Positions 50,299 through 62,100 of a stretch of DNA of 64,000 nucleotides are shown here, piece by piece. The translations under genes and the position numbers were made by a program. Numbering within the stretch: the first letter of the stretch is position 1; every line of letters starts with the position of its first letter. This DNA is from Cafeteria roenbergensis (lineage: Eukaryota > Sar > Bigyra > Bicosoecida > Cafeteriaceae), in assembly GCA_008330645.1 (NCBI GenBank), contig VLTN01000032.1, positions 1 to 64,000 of the forward strand. The letters are read 5' to 3'. The notes under the pieces are model-generated. The model was not told the origin of the DNA. It saw nothing but the letters and a program-made list of their open reading frames with translations, and did not search any database.

Positions 50299-53100
50299 AT
50301 GGCCGCCGCTGCCGCGAGCGGGGCGTCTTTGGGCCTCTCGGCGTCACTTGATGTGATGGTTCGCTCTTTGGAGGACATCGACCGCCTCGAGCTGGGCATT
50401 CAGCAGGCCATCGACGAGAGACCGACCAGCGTGAGCGCTCGGAAAGGGAAGGGTGGCGGGTGGGGAAGGCGGGCCCCTGGTTTGGCTTCGAGGCTCCCGA
50501 CCAGCGGGTGCGTGCGCGCTTCGGCCGCCATCCAGCAACCAACTTGCCCCGCCCTCCCGTCGGCTGTCGCTCTCCCTTGCCGCGCCGCAGCACTGGGGCG
50601 CGCTCCAAACGGACAGCCGCATAGCGGCTGCGCTGTCGCGCATCGAAGAGAAGAGCAAGGCCGTCTTGGGCATGTACGCCGACTCGGACGGGTGAGCAGC
50701 GGCCGGTTTGCCCGCTCCCCCCCCCCCCTCTCGGGCTCGTGTCCGCGCGAGGGCTGCGCATGGAGCATGCCTAACTCGCGCGCACGCCATCAGCATCGTC
50801 GCTTGCATGCGCGCCTTGTGCTCGCAGGCTCCGTGCGGAGGAGATCAAGGCGATGCGCGGGGGTGACGCCGGCATCACGGACACAGCGGCCCTCCTCGCG
50901 GCCTTTGACGCGCGCGCCGCTGAGAGCGCGGAGTACTTTGCGACGCACCCAGGCGCGACTGAAATCTCCGAGGCCCCGGCGGCCGCGCTCGCCGACCTGC
51001 CCACCGGCGTGTCCTTCTCCGGGCCGGAAGTCCTCGGCCGCTTCCTCGACGTCACCCCCATCGAGGCAGCCTGGGCTGGAGTCAAGGGAGCGACCAAGCT
51101 CTCGGCCCTCTCTCTGTGCGACGCTCTGGTGTCCTTCAGGGATCACATCGCGGGCCCTCTGGGCGAGGGGCGTCTGGACAGCAGCTCCTACCGCAGGTTC
51201 CTCGCAACCGCGGCGTCACACCTGTGCTCATTCTATGACAGAACCCACCCCCTCGCTCCCTCCAGCACCATCCTCGCCGACGCCTTCGCGCGGCGCAGGG
51301 CAGCCTGCGCCGGCCAGCCCGGCCCCGCCGGCGAAGGGGCGGCTGCGCCGGGCGTCTCTCAAGCCGCGCCAGCAGTGGACCTGGAAGCTGCCGCGAGCGC
51401 CGCCGATCTCGAGGCCCTGGGCCTGGACGCGCTCAAGGAGGAGCTGATGCGGAGAGGGCTCAAGTGCGGGTGAGTCCGTGCGCCGCCTCGCGAGAGATCA
51501 TTTGCGCCGCCGCCTTGCTGCAGGTTTCGCGAGGGGCTGCCGTGGTGGCGATGGCGGTGTTGCTCTCGCTGGTAGCCTCACGCGGGGCTATCGCCGGCGC
51601 CGCGTGCCTTTCGCTGGCTCCGCCCGTGGCTCTGCTGCTCGCTGGCTCTGCTGCTCGCTGGCTCTGCCGACGCCCCACGTGCTCCCACCTCCGCCCTCAT
51701 CCGTCGCCTCTGGGCTGTGGCCGTGTTTTTGCCCCGCCACCGGCACGTTCCGCAGGGGCAACTTGAGAGCGCGGGCCCAGCGGCTGTGGTCTGTGCGTGG
51801 GCTGGCGCCTGATGCCATTCCCAACAAACTCAAGGCAAAGGCGGCCGTGGCTGCGGCCATCGCTGCCCCAGCGACTGCAGAGGGCGCGGACTCGCGCAGT
51901 GCGGACTCGCGCAGTGCGGGCGCAGGCGCTCAGACCCCCAGCGCCGGGGCAGCCGGCGGCTCCGCTGCAGAGGGCCCCGGTCAGCTGGGCAGTGGCGGCG
52001 GCGGGAGCGGGGAGCTGGCTGCGGTGCCCTTCGCAAGCACGTTCCCGCCCGGGGGCATGCGTGCGGCGTGGCTGGAGGACGTTGTGGAGGTGCTCTGCGA
52101 CGCGCTGCGTATCACCATTCGCACCACCCGTCAGCGGCTGGAGCGCCGAGAGACGCTGACGCCCGAGGAGCGCGAGGCGGACCTCGAGGAAGAGCTCGCA
52201 CAGGCAAAGGGTGCAGACGCGGCGGACGAGGGCGACGAGTCCGACAGCGACGACGACCCAGTCGCAAGCAGCAAGGCCAAGCTGAAGCGCAACGTGGTCC
52301 TCGGGCCCGACGGCGAGCCCATCTCTCACTGGCTGTACAGGGTGAGCCTCGCTTGGCGTCGCCGCCCCGCTCGCTGGTGCCGGAACGGGAAGCCTGCTCC
52401 TCCTGCGGCAGCCTGTTGACGAGGCACGCGGCTTGCAACCGTACTGCGCTTGTGGCCAGCCGCCTGGGCTCGGGTCATCGCAGCGTTTTGTTGCACGGGG
52501 TCCAGCCGCCCCGCTCTCCTTGACTCTCGGCCGTTGCCCTCGCGTCGCGCCTCACCAGCAGCCCATTCTTCCGTGATCCGCGTGCGTTTGCTGCCCAAGC
52601 CGCCCTCCCGCGCAGCTGCACGGCCTCGACAGGTCGTTCTCCTGCGAGATCTGCGGCCAGACGCTCTGGGGACCGCGCAACTTTGAGTGGCACTTTAACG
52701 GCTCGGAGCATGCTGCCGCCATGAAGGCACTTGGCATCCCCAACTCCAGGCACTTCTTTGGCGTGACGCACATCGAGGACGCCAAGCGCCGTGAGCCTGC
52801 CGTCGCGCACCCTGTTTCCGGCGACGGGAAGTTGCTGCGCACGCGTTCGCCCCACGGGTCAACTGTGCGTGCTTGTGTGCGCGCGTGGTAGAGAGAGAGA
52901 GAGAGAGAGAGAGAGTGTGTGTGTCGTTATCTATCTGCGTGTGAGCGATTCCGACTGCCTGCCCCGCCGCAGTCTGGGCTCGTCTGGAGGCGCAACTGAA
53001 GGAGGACAAGGCCAAAACTGGCGAGCAGTTTGAGGACTCGGCCGGAAACGTTCTCGACAAGCGGACCTACGAGGACCTCGCGAGCCAGAACCTCCTGTGA
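50299..53100 (+). CDS. SF3A3: Splicing factor 3A subunit 3 (SF3a60/Prp9)
   Basis: Subunit of SF3a in the U2 snRNP, acting in prespliceosome assembly. Six exons: 50299-50430, 50591-50691, 50828-51469, 51756-52341, 52616-52790 and 52973-53100. The introns are 160, 136, 286, 274 and 182 nt, all ending CGCAG. They join in frame to 587 residues (human 501). Visible landmarks are YADSDGLRAEEIKAM, a SAP-type helix pair (LEALGLDALKEELMRRGLKC, then GGNLRARAQRLW), and an acidic stretch (EGDESDSDDD). Next come GPDGEPISHWLYRLHGL and the matrin-type zinc finger CEICG...WHFNGSEH. The closing IPNSRHFFGVTHIEDAKRLW and KRTYEDLASQNLL are near-identical in pattern to animal SF3A3. The fourth exon adds an Ala/Gly/Ser-rich insertion containing a 15-nt tandem repeat (51886-51915, ADSRS twice). 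Confidence 0.96.
51629..51667. repeat. 16-nt tandem repeat in SF3A3 intron 3
   Basis: Two full copies of gctctgctgctcgctg plus 7 nt of a third, about 90 nt upstream of the acceptor. It helps explain why this is the longest intron of the gene. Confidence 0.85.
52891..52924. repeat. (GA)n-(TG)n microsatellite in SF3A3 intron 5
   Basis: About twelve GA units followed directly by about four TG units on the sense strand, inside the 182-nt intron. Confidence 0.9.
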
Positions 53101-53379
53101 TAGCTGTCCGGCGCTCGTTGCGTTGCGGCTTGCATGCGCATGCGCTGGTCGCGGCGCGCTGTCTGCGGCTCCACCAACCTTGAATCGCGACCAACACAAA
53201 TATTGCTCGTGGTGAACAAACAACGTTCACACGCCTGGAACTCTCGCAGGGGTTCCGCCGGGGCTTCGGGGGTGGTGGCGGTGGTGGGCATCCCGCAGCC
53301 TTGATTCGTCCCGGGGCCGGGCGGGATCGTCGGGCAGTGCGGTGGCAGGAAGCAGCAGCGCCTTGGCCGGCAAACTCGA

Positions 53380-55701
53380 ATGTCCAGGCCCAACGTTTGG
53401 TCGCACCCCCTCGTGCTTGTGCAAGTGGGCCAATGCGGGAACCAGCTAGGAGCGGCCGTCTTCGATGCCGTGATGCGCGAGGCAACAGCGATGCCGCCTG
53501 AGGCGCGGGCCATCGCGCTCGGGCGCTTCTTTCGGGGCGGGCCGCTTCCGGTGGCACGCGCTGTGCTCATCGACACCGAGCCGCGTGTTGTGCGCGCGGC
53601 GCTCCAGGCCCACCCGACCAGTCTCGCGCCCGCAGCAGCAGTTGGGGCAGCGGCCGCGGAGGCTTTGCCTGCGGCGCCGGACTCCGCGGACACCGCCGCT
53701 GCGGCGCCTGCTTGCGAGCAGAGGACTGCCAGCAAGCCTGGACCAAGCGCCGGGCGAATCAAGAGCATCCTCAGCCGCGCAGACGCTGCCCTTGACCTTG
53801 CGTTGCGCGGCCCACGCGCCGGCGGCGGCGAAGGCCGAGGCGCGGCCGTGCCTGCGGCGGGGCGGCGCGCCCCGGCGGCCACGCGCGGCAGCCGAAGCAG
53901 TGTTCGGAGCGGGGCGCCAGGGACTCGGGCGCGGGATGGCACCTCCGGCGGGATGGGGCGGAGCAGGCCAGGCAGAAGCGCGCAGCCGCCAGCAGGCCGG
54001 GGCCGAGGCCGCGGCGACGCTCGCCCGGCACAGGCGCCGGCCGGACGCCCCCAGGCACGACTCAGCGGCAGGACCGTCGGCAGCGGGGGAGGTGGGCGGG
54101 CTGGCTCTGCGTCTAGAGTGGCGCGGCCGCTGGCAGCCGCGCCCTGTCCCAGATCCGCTGTGCAGGCCCCTGCGCCATCGGCCCGATTGCAAGCTTCCCG
54201 GCCGCCCCGCTCGTCCGCCGGCTCGCTTGGCCAGGGGCTATCCGTGCGCACTGCCCTGGCTGGCCGCCCCTGCGAGCGCCCTGCAGCTGCCCGCTGGGCC
54301 TATTCGCCGGGCAGCGCCCTCGTGAGGCCGGGCGGGGCGGGGAACAACTGGGCCATCGGCTACGCCTGCTTGGGCCCAGGGATCGTGGACCAGGCCGTTC
54401 GCCTCGTCCGGGCAGAGCTCCGAGCAGTGGAGCGCCTTGCCTCCGCGAGCGCTGCTGCACAGGAGAGCGCCAGCGCGCCAGCCGGTCCTGCTGCCGGCGG
54501 GATCGTGCTGTTGCAGAGCTTGGCAGGAGGCACTGGGTCGGGGGTCGGCGCCGCTGTGGCAGAGGCTCTCCGAGCCGCCTTCCCAGACACTCCGCTGCTG
54601 GCGGTCGCGGTTGGATCCGAAGGGCACGGTGCCGGTGGGGGGGCAGTGTGCGTCGGGCACATGAACACGGCCCTGAGCCTGGACTCCCTGCTGTCAGCTT
54701 GCGACGGGGTCGTGCTGGCCTCCAACGACGACCTGGCCTCCACTGCAGCGACGGCTCTGCGGGACAAGGCGCCTTCGCTGGAAACCCTCAACTCTGTCCT
54801 CGCTGACCGAATTGTTGCCCTGCTGCTTCCAGCCACGGCCTTGGCAAGGGAGCCGACTCCGGAGGGCGGGGCTGGCAGCGGTCGCTTCTCTGCTCCACTC
54901 AGGCCGCAGCGGCGGGCTGCGCCGCTGGTGCACCCCCTGCAGGAGCTGGGGCTCTGGCCGCGCTGCCGGCGCACGCTCGGTCGGCATGCCAAGCTGTTGA
55001 CTCTTGCGCTGTGCCCCACCGTCCGGGCTGACGAGGCCACCGTCACCACGTGTAGCTGGCGAGCGGCGCTGCGCAGGGTGCGAGCAGCAATGCTCGTCGG
55101 AGCCTCCAGCGACACCGATCAAATGTGCCGGGCCGCCCCGGCAGTGCCCAGCGGCCTCGACTGGGCCGCCCTGCCTGACTTGGCGCTGGCTGCGGCAGGC
55201 GGAACGAAGGACATCCGTCAGGCGAGCGCCGAGGCCGAGCTAGCAAGGTCTATGATCTCCCGCTGGCACTCGGCATGGGACGCGACCGATGCGGAGAGGC
55301 CTCCCGCGTGCATTGCAGCAGTCGTTGTTTGCCGGGGAGCTGCCGGTTCTGAGCTTCTTGCGCAAGTGTCGCCGTTGCTTCGACTGCTTGAGCACGCCTC
55401 CGTGGTCAGCCCGTCGTTGGCGGCCGAGGGGGGCTCGTCGCCGGCGTGCCTGGCCGCGCTGGCCTCGCCAGCGCCCTTCATGGGTCTCAGCGCGTCTGTT
55501 GCTGCACTCTTCAGCTCGGCTCGCTCGGCGGAGTCCATTCGTCGCACTGTTCGGCGGGCAGCGTCGCTTGTCAAGGCTGGTGCGTATTTGCACCATTTCT
55601 GCGACCGTGGCGTTCCCGAAGCCAGGCTGCTGTCGGCCCTATCCGCTCTTTGGCGGGATGCGGAAAACTTTCACTGTCGAGGGAGCACAACGCCCGTGTG
55701 A
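53380..55701 (+). CDS. TUBD1: Delta-tubulin with a large insertion
   Basis: Delta-tubulin helps form and stabilise triplet microtubules of centrioles and basal bodies. Single exon, 773 residues against about 455 in animals. The N-terminus has LVQVGQCGNQLGAAVFDAVM (tubulin signature, residues 13-32). RFF and PVARAVLIDTEPRVVRAALQ follow, as in delta- but not alpha/beta-tubulin. GGAGNNWAIGYACLGPG (318-334) and the nucleotide-binding SLAGGTGSGVGA (GGTGSG 383-388) complete the GTPase half. About 235 residues (about 80-315) rich in Ala, Arg, Gly and Pro are inserted between the IDTEP and GNNW blocks. No GTGAG...CGCAG intron can remove them in frame as far as I can see. The rest follows the tubulin C-terminal domain loosely. 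No acidic C-terminal tail is present. Confidence 0.88.
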   Translation: MSRPNVWSHPLVLVQVGQCGNQLGAAVFDAVMREATAMPPEARAIALGRFFRGGPLPVARAVLIDTEPRVVRAALQAHPTSLAPAAAVGAAAAEALPAAPDSADTAAAAPACEQRTASKPGPSAGRIKSILSRADAALDLALRGPRAGGGEGRGAAVPAAGRRAPAATRGSRSSVRSGAPGTRARDGTSGGMGRSRPGRSAQPPAGRGRGRGDARPAQAPAGRPQARLSGRTVGSGGGGRAGSASRVARPLAAAPCPRSAVQAPAPSARLQASRPPRSSAGSLGQGLSVRTALAGRPCERPAAARWAYSPGSALVRPGGAGNNWAIGYACLGPGIVDQAVRLVRAELRAVERLASASAAAQESASAPAGPAAGGIVLLQSLAGGTGSGVGAAVAEALRAAFPDTPLLAVAVGSEGHGAGGGAVCVGHMNTALSLDSLLSACDGVVLASNDDLASTAATALRDKAPSLETLNSVLADRIVALLLPATALAREPTPEGGAGSGRFSAPLRPQRRAAPLVHPLQELGLWPRCRRTLGRHAKLLTLALCPTVRADEATVTTCSWRAALRRVRAAMLVGASSDTDQMCRAAPAVPSGLDWAALPDLALAAAGGTKDIRQASAEAELARSMISRWHSAWDATDAERPPACIAAVVVCRGAAGSELLAQVSPLLRLLEHASVVSPSLAAEGGSSPACLAALASPAPFMGLSASVAALFSSARSAESIRRTVRRAASLVKAGAYLHHFCDRGVPEARLLSALSALWRDAENFHCRGSTTPV

Positions 55702-56143
55702 TTGGGGATTGCGCGCATGACTCCGCTGGGCCTTGGCCGAGGTCGCAGGCGCCCTGGTAATCCGCCGCACTGGAATGCGACCACGCGTGCACCACAATAC
55801 CCGCCGCGCCCGGCCGCGCGTGGGCATGTGCGGCTGCCGACACCCCCAGCCAGCACCAGAACCCTTTGCCACGGGGTTTCAGCCCGCCCTCGCAAGCCGG
55901 TGTGTGCAGAGCTCAATTCGCCAGCGACGCAGTGCCAACGCGGCTGCAGCACGTAACTCGCTGAGGCTCCCCAGCCCACCCTTGACGAGCAACGAGCGCA
56001 TCTCCGATCGGCGCTGGCTCGGCCATACCACCGACAAGCCCTGGCACTGATCTCCCGCAGAGGGCGCGCCCACAGTCCAACGCGACGCCCGAGCCTGGCA
56101 AGGGCGCTGGGGAGCAGCTGCCGGTTTCTTGTGCCAGTTCCGG
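55702..56143. other. Spacer between delta-tubulin and the cadherin-repeat gene
   Basis: About 440 bp holding the delta-tubulin 3' end and the promoter of the next gene. It is less GC-rich than the tubulin gene. No gene, palindrome or clear promoter motif is seen. Confidence 0.35.
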
Positions 56144-59100
56144 ATGCGCCGCTGGCCCGTGCGTGGGCGGCGGGCTGCTGCCGCTACCGCTGCCCTTCTG
56201 GCTGGGGTTCTTTCGGTTCGAGCTGGCACGCTGCGCTGCGATGCATTCACGGACGCAGGCACGCGCTGTCCGAACCCAGCGCTTCTCGTGCCTTCTGGCT
56301 CATCCTGGAGCGTGGTCATTTCGGGGCACTGCGAAACCGGTTTTCCTACTCTGGGCTCCGGCACCCAGTGCCTACAGACCTGCCCAAACGGGACCTCGGC
56401 TGCCTCTGGGCACGAGGGCGCGCTGAGCTGCGCTGATGGTGTGTCCGCGGGCACGCCACTAGCTTGTGTCGAGGGTAAGTCAGGCTCCGAGGGCAGCTCC
56501 GCCTGCCAGCACGCTCGACAAGCAGGCAAAGGGCGGCAGCCGATCATTTGTTGTACCGCAAGCAGCGCCCCGCTCATTCTGTGCGCGGACTTCGCAGGCT
56601 GTCCGTTGTTCCCGGCGCCGAAGCATACGGCAAGCTGCGAGATTCGTGAGACTGCATTAGTGACGGCATGCGTGGCCGCACATGTCAGCCCTGCCAGCGC
56701 ATGGCCGCCCGATACAGCCAGAGCAGGATGAAACGCCCGCTTTGGACGCTGCACCCCGTCTGTTGGGCTGGTTGTGCGCAGAAAGGGTGCGCGAAGACTT
56801 TGGCGACCGCAGACTCGGCGCTGCCCCGCAGCTAGCGCTGGGCTCCTTGCCCGGCCAGACAGAGAACGACATGCTTGGAAACGTTGTTTTGGAGCAAGTT
56901 CAGGCCCCTCTCTCTCTTTCGCGCTCGGACTCGGCGTACACTGAGTACTCCCTTCGCGACGCAATGCCAGCAGGGTCAGCCGCTTACGAGGCGCAGCACG
57001 TTGCCCACTTTGGCGACTGGGACCAGGATGGAACCAGCGACCTCGTGATCGGGCTGCCCATGCTGAGCACTGTATCCAGCGAAGCTGGAGGAGCGGCCAT
57101 CGTCTTGCTCGACTCGGACGGCTCTTGGCGTGGTTTTGGCAACTTTGGAACTGGCTCGCGCACCGCGTTGCTTGCAAACGGAAACGGCGGCCTCGGAGTC
57201 GCGGCTCTCGCGGCCGGGAGCAGACACGGCCACAGCGTCGTGGGAAACATCGATCTAGACGGGAACGGCGTTGGCGACTTGGTGATGGCTGCACCATTCG
57301 CGTCCGTGAGCTTGCGCTGCCTCGAAGCTGGCAATTGCCCTGGCAAGTGATTCTTTCGCCTCGGCCTCGTCCAAGAGTTGCCACCGTCACCCTTGCTTGA
57401 TGCGAATCTGCTTGCACCCGTTTGCTTCGCAGTCCTGGTCGGCGCAGCGCACCGGCGGGCTGCATTTCGTGCTTCTGACAGCAAATGCCGGCCTCCCGTG
57501 GGCTTCGTCCCACTCTTGGTTTTCTCCTGTGGACGCGGTGGACGTGCGCCCCACGTCATTCCAGATGGGCTGCAACAAGACGAACGGGACTTTCGGCACT
57601 GCAGTGGCACGCGCTGGCGACCTTGACGGGGATGGGATCGACGACTTGCTGGTGAACGCAGGTCTCGCAGGAAGCGACGCGCAGTTGTATGTGCTGTTCT
57701 TGAAGCGCAACGGAACCTTTGTGAGGACCTGGCATGAGCTTGTTGCGACCGGAGGGAGCGCAGCTGGCGTCATGGTGCCCCGGTTTCACCTCGGCCGCAT
57801 TGACAAGTTCTCCTCGTCGAGCGACTTGTTCAGCGACGGCAACCCGGACTTTGCGATGGCTCTGGAAACTGCACCGGATGCGTTTGGTCAAGGAGCCGGT
57901 GCCATTTGGCTGTTCTCGGTGGGGATGGGCGGAAAGAACATCTCCAACCACAGCATCGTCACCCGCGGCTTGGACGGCCTGGACGCTGCTCTCCCACATA
58001 ATGGCACGTTTGGGGCTGACTTGGCAGTCGTCCCCGACCAGACAGGCGACGGGATTGAGGAACTTTTGGTGGTCGTCAGCCACCAGATGCTGGTGACCGT
58101 TCCCCTCTCCGCATCTGGCGTGGCCGGAGCGCCGATCCTTGGCGTGGTGAACCGCTCGACGCAACCGCATGGGCAGCTCTTTGGGGGCGACCTGTGTGGG
58201 ACCAAGCTCGCGGCGTTCCGGCTGGGGCGCTCGCAAGGAATCCAGGTAGTTGTCGCCTGCAGCGACGACCGCGCATCTCTTTTGTGGTACAGGCCTGCCG
58301 CGACGGGCGAGCTGACTCGAGTGCTCTGGGCGCCGACATGGGCGCCGCTTGGCGAGTTCGACTTCGCAGCAGCGTACAAGGTGTGGCCGGTGACCGTTGC
58401 AGGCTCAGGACTAGCGAGGCTGACGTCTCACCCCCACGGCGGCCAGTGTTTCCCAAGTGTCCTCACTCTCAACTCGCCTGGCTGGGCTGCGGGCTCGTCA
58501 GGCGCAGGAACGTTCACTGTGCGCTTGATGCCTCGAAGCGGAACGGGCCAGGCAGGGGCAGCCGGCGGCCTTGCGTGGCGCATTCTTGACCAGGGCAACT
58601 TCCTGCACTTGGAGATGACTCTGGCTTCTCCAACGTCCCAAAAGGTGTGGCTTTGGGCCGGCGCCACGAAGACCCAAATAGCATCGTTCGCATGCGACCT
58701 TGCTGCGGCCGCGGCTCAGGAGGCGTCCGATCTGGCGACGGTCCAAGTAGTGTCGCATTCCAACGGAACTCAGCACATCTTCTGCGGACGGGATGCAATC
58801 ATCGCGCGGCATCCTGCCTTGGAGCTCCAGCAAGCCACGACAAACCTTGGCAAGGGCGTCGGCGTGTGGGCTTCCAATGACGGAAACGTGGACTTCGACG
58901 ATTTCGAGGTTGTCGAGCCATGCGATTCGTCAGAGGGCTGCAAGTTTGCCCAGACCTCCCAGACCTGCTCGTTCAAGTGCGCCAGCGGGTTTCGGCAGAC
59001 GTCCCAGGGGGCTGGGAGCGTTGAGTGCTCTGCGGGTGGCTGGGTCGGCGAGCCCCTGCGCTGCTCGCCGCTGCCGCCGACTATCCAGGGAGAGGTCCCA

Positions 59101-62100
59101 CCGTTCGATCGCTCTGTTCTGGAAACAGCGCGGCGCGGCACTCCAGTCGGCGGCCCTGTGGCTGTTTCGACTGGTGCCGCGACGATGGTGCCGTCCTGGC
59201 GCATCGTAGCTGGGAATGGCCCCAGCAATGACTGGTTCTCGATTGGCCGGTGCGACGGGCAGCTTCGGGTCAACGAGGCCAGACTCGATTTTGAGGGCGG
59301 CCTTGGTTCCACCCCAGTCGTCGTGACTGCGGGGGTTTCTCCCAACGGGGATCTCACGGCCGAGGTGGTCGCCAACTACTCAGTTCAAGCACTGGACGCC
59401 AACGAGGCACCAGTTTGGCTGTCCCAGCCACTTGTGACAACTGTCAGCGAGGACGCGGAAGTCGGCTCTCTTCTTCAGCCATCCCTGTTCAACTTGACGT
59501 GGGACCCCGAGAGCGACTTGCCCCAGTTCCAAATTATTGGTGGGGATGCGCTGGGCACCTTTGCGATTCGTGCCGTCTCCGGGCACATCAGCCTTGCGAG
59601 AACCGTGAACTTTGAGGCGCAGCCGTACTACGACTTGCGAATCCGCGCCGTCGACCCCAGAGACCCAAAGTTGTGGCAAGACGCTTTGGTGCGGGTGGAC
59701 GTTGTTGACGTCAACGAAGCCCCAGTGTTTGTCACGGTGGTTGCTCAGATGCTTGAAAACGAGATTTCGCTCTCGGTGGCGCCAAAAATAACCGACCTCG
59801 ACTATAACCAGCGTCTGTCTCTGTCCATCCCGGAGTCCGGTCCTTGGGATTCGCCGGCTTTCGAAGTTCTGCGAGTCGGGGGTGTCGACGTGATCCAGGT
59901 GCGCAGCTCCCACGCGTCCCTGGTAGACTTCGAGTCCAGCCCGGTGCTGCGCTTCCAATTGGTGGCGACTGACTCGGGCTTGCCTGCCCTGTCCTCCAGC
60001 GCAAACATTACAGTCAGTCTGATCGACGTGAACGAGGCACCAGACGTCTCTTGGCCAGGGTCGACTCTGGAGGTGCCGGAGAACTCCCCGGCTGGAACGA
60101 AGCTGTTCACTTTCGACTACAGCGACCAGGACTGGCCTGCGCAGGGGCTTGAGTGGCATGTGTCCTCGCCCGACCTGCCAAACGCGTTCCGATTCGTGAA
60201 CAACGTGCTCGAGGTGCAGCAGGGCGCACTGCTCGACTACGAAGGGACCGCAGGTCCTGGCCCGTTCGACATTGCCGTTACGGCCACGGACTCTGGGCTG
60301 GACAGCAAGTCGGCCTCGCGCACCATTCAGGTTGCCATCACCAACGTGAACGAGCCCCCTTCAATCGAGAGTGGGCAATCCTTCAGCGTGGGCGAGCACG
60401 CCGCGGCTGGCACAGCAATCGGAACGGTCCGGATCGTTGATCCTGACGCAGCCGATGCCGGGAAGCATGCTTTGCTGGTTGTGAGCGACGAAGCGGATGG
60501 CAACGCGGTGGCCGTGCCGGCGGGCAGCACAAACCTGTCCGTTGCTCCTGGCGGGGGCATCAACTTCGAATTGAGGCGCAGCCACGAAGTGACTCTCCAA
60601 GTGGTTGATCCCGCTGGCCTTCGAGGCGAAGGGTCCGTGGTCGTCGTCGTCCTGGACATGGAGGACGTGCCGCGATTCAGCCAGGCACAATTCACAGCCT
60701 ACATTAGCAAGCACGCGCCCCAGGGGTTCGTTGTGCTAGAGCTCGGCCTTGCGGACGAAGATGAGCCGCTGGGCAACGCTGCATCGAACCTGCGCGCGAA
60801 CATATCAGCGGGCAACGAGCTGGGAGACTTTGCTGTTGACTCCTCCGGAACTCTGACGCTGCGCTCGACAGCGCGCCCTCTGTTGCCCGGCAAGCGCTTC
60901 CTGACGATCGAAGCGATCGACCCTGAGGGCAACATTGGTCGGTGCGCTGCCGAAGTTTTGATCGCCGGAGGCACCAACAGCGCGCCCATTGCTGCCAAGT
61001 CGATCCGGTCGGTCGCGGAGAACGCCAGGCTTGGCACGCTGGTTGGCGCCCCGCTCGAGGCCTCCGACCCTGACTCCGTGGATCGGCTGTACTTTTCCAT
61101 TCTGAGCGGAAACACAGGGTCGGTGTTCGAGCTTGACGGCCTCTCCGGGCAGCTCAAAGTCGGGACCGGAAGGTTGGCGCTTGACCACGAGGCAACGCCA
61201 GTGTTCCACCTGCGGGTCAGGGTGACTGACGACGCGCCTGAGCCCCTGAGCACTGACTTTGGAGTCGATGTCAGCGTGCTTAATGTCAACGAGCCTCCCT
61301 CCATTGAGTTTGGCCGAGCGGTGCATGTTGGCGAGCTCTCCCCTGCTGGCACAGTCGTCGCCCGAATTCGGGCCACTGACCCGGACCAGCCGGACACCTT
61401 GAGCTTCTCGATTGTGTCGGGAGATCCCAGGGGCCGCTTCACTGTCGAAACCTCGACTGGTGTTCTGAGGCTGGCCGCCACCGTCGACAGGGAGCTTCAG
61501 GCTGTGCACACACTTGGTCTCAGAGTTGCCGACGCGGGCGGTGAAGCTGCACTTGGAAACTTGATTGTCCTCGTGGATGACGAGAACGACGCTCCCGAGC
61601 TTGATGATACGTCGATGACGCTTAGTGAGGCGCTCGCACCCGGGTCGTCTCTGTCCTACCCGATGCAGGGTGTCGACGAGGACCCCGGCACATCGCTCTC
61701 GTACGCGTTTGTTCGCGATTCGGACTCGGATGCATGCTGGGCCCTGTCCACAACCAAGGCCGATGACCCCGAATGGTCGCCCTTTCCCTTCGACTTGCCG
61801 ACGGCGTGGACTGACTGGCGCGTGCTCCGGTTGCGGGTCGCGACAGCGTCAGACGTTGTGATTTCGCTTGCCGCGTCGCCTTCGTCGGACGTCCCAGGCT
61901 ATCAGGTCCGGCTGGCCACCTCGCAAGATTCCACGCCAGCTGTCGCAAGATGCGAAAACAGCGATTGCCAGGTTCTGCCGAGGGCCAATGCCTCCGCCGT
62001 CGGCGAGGCCCCAGGTGCGCTGCTCTCAAGGTCAACGACTCTGCAGCAGGTTTGGGTTGCCCTGAAACAGTCCAACAGCAATGCTTCGTCCCCTCTCGAG

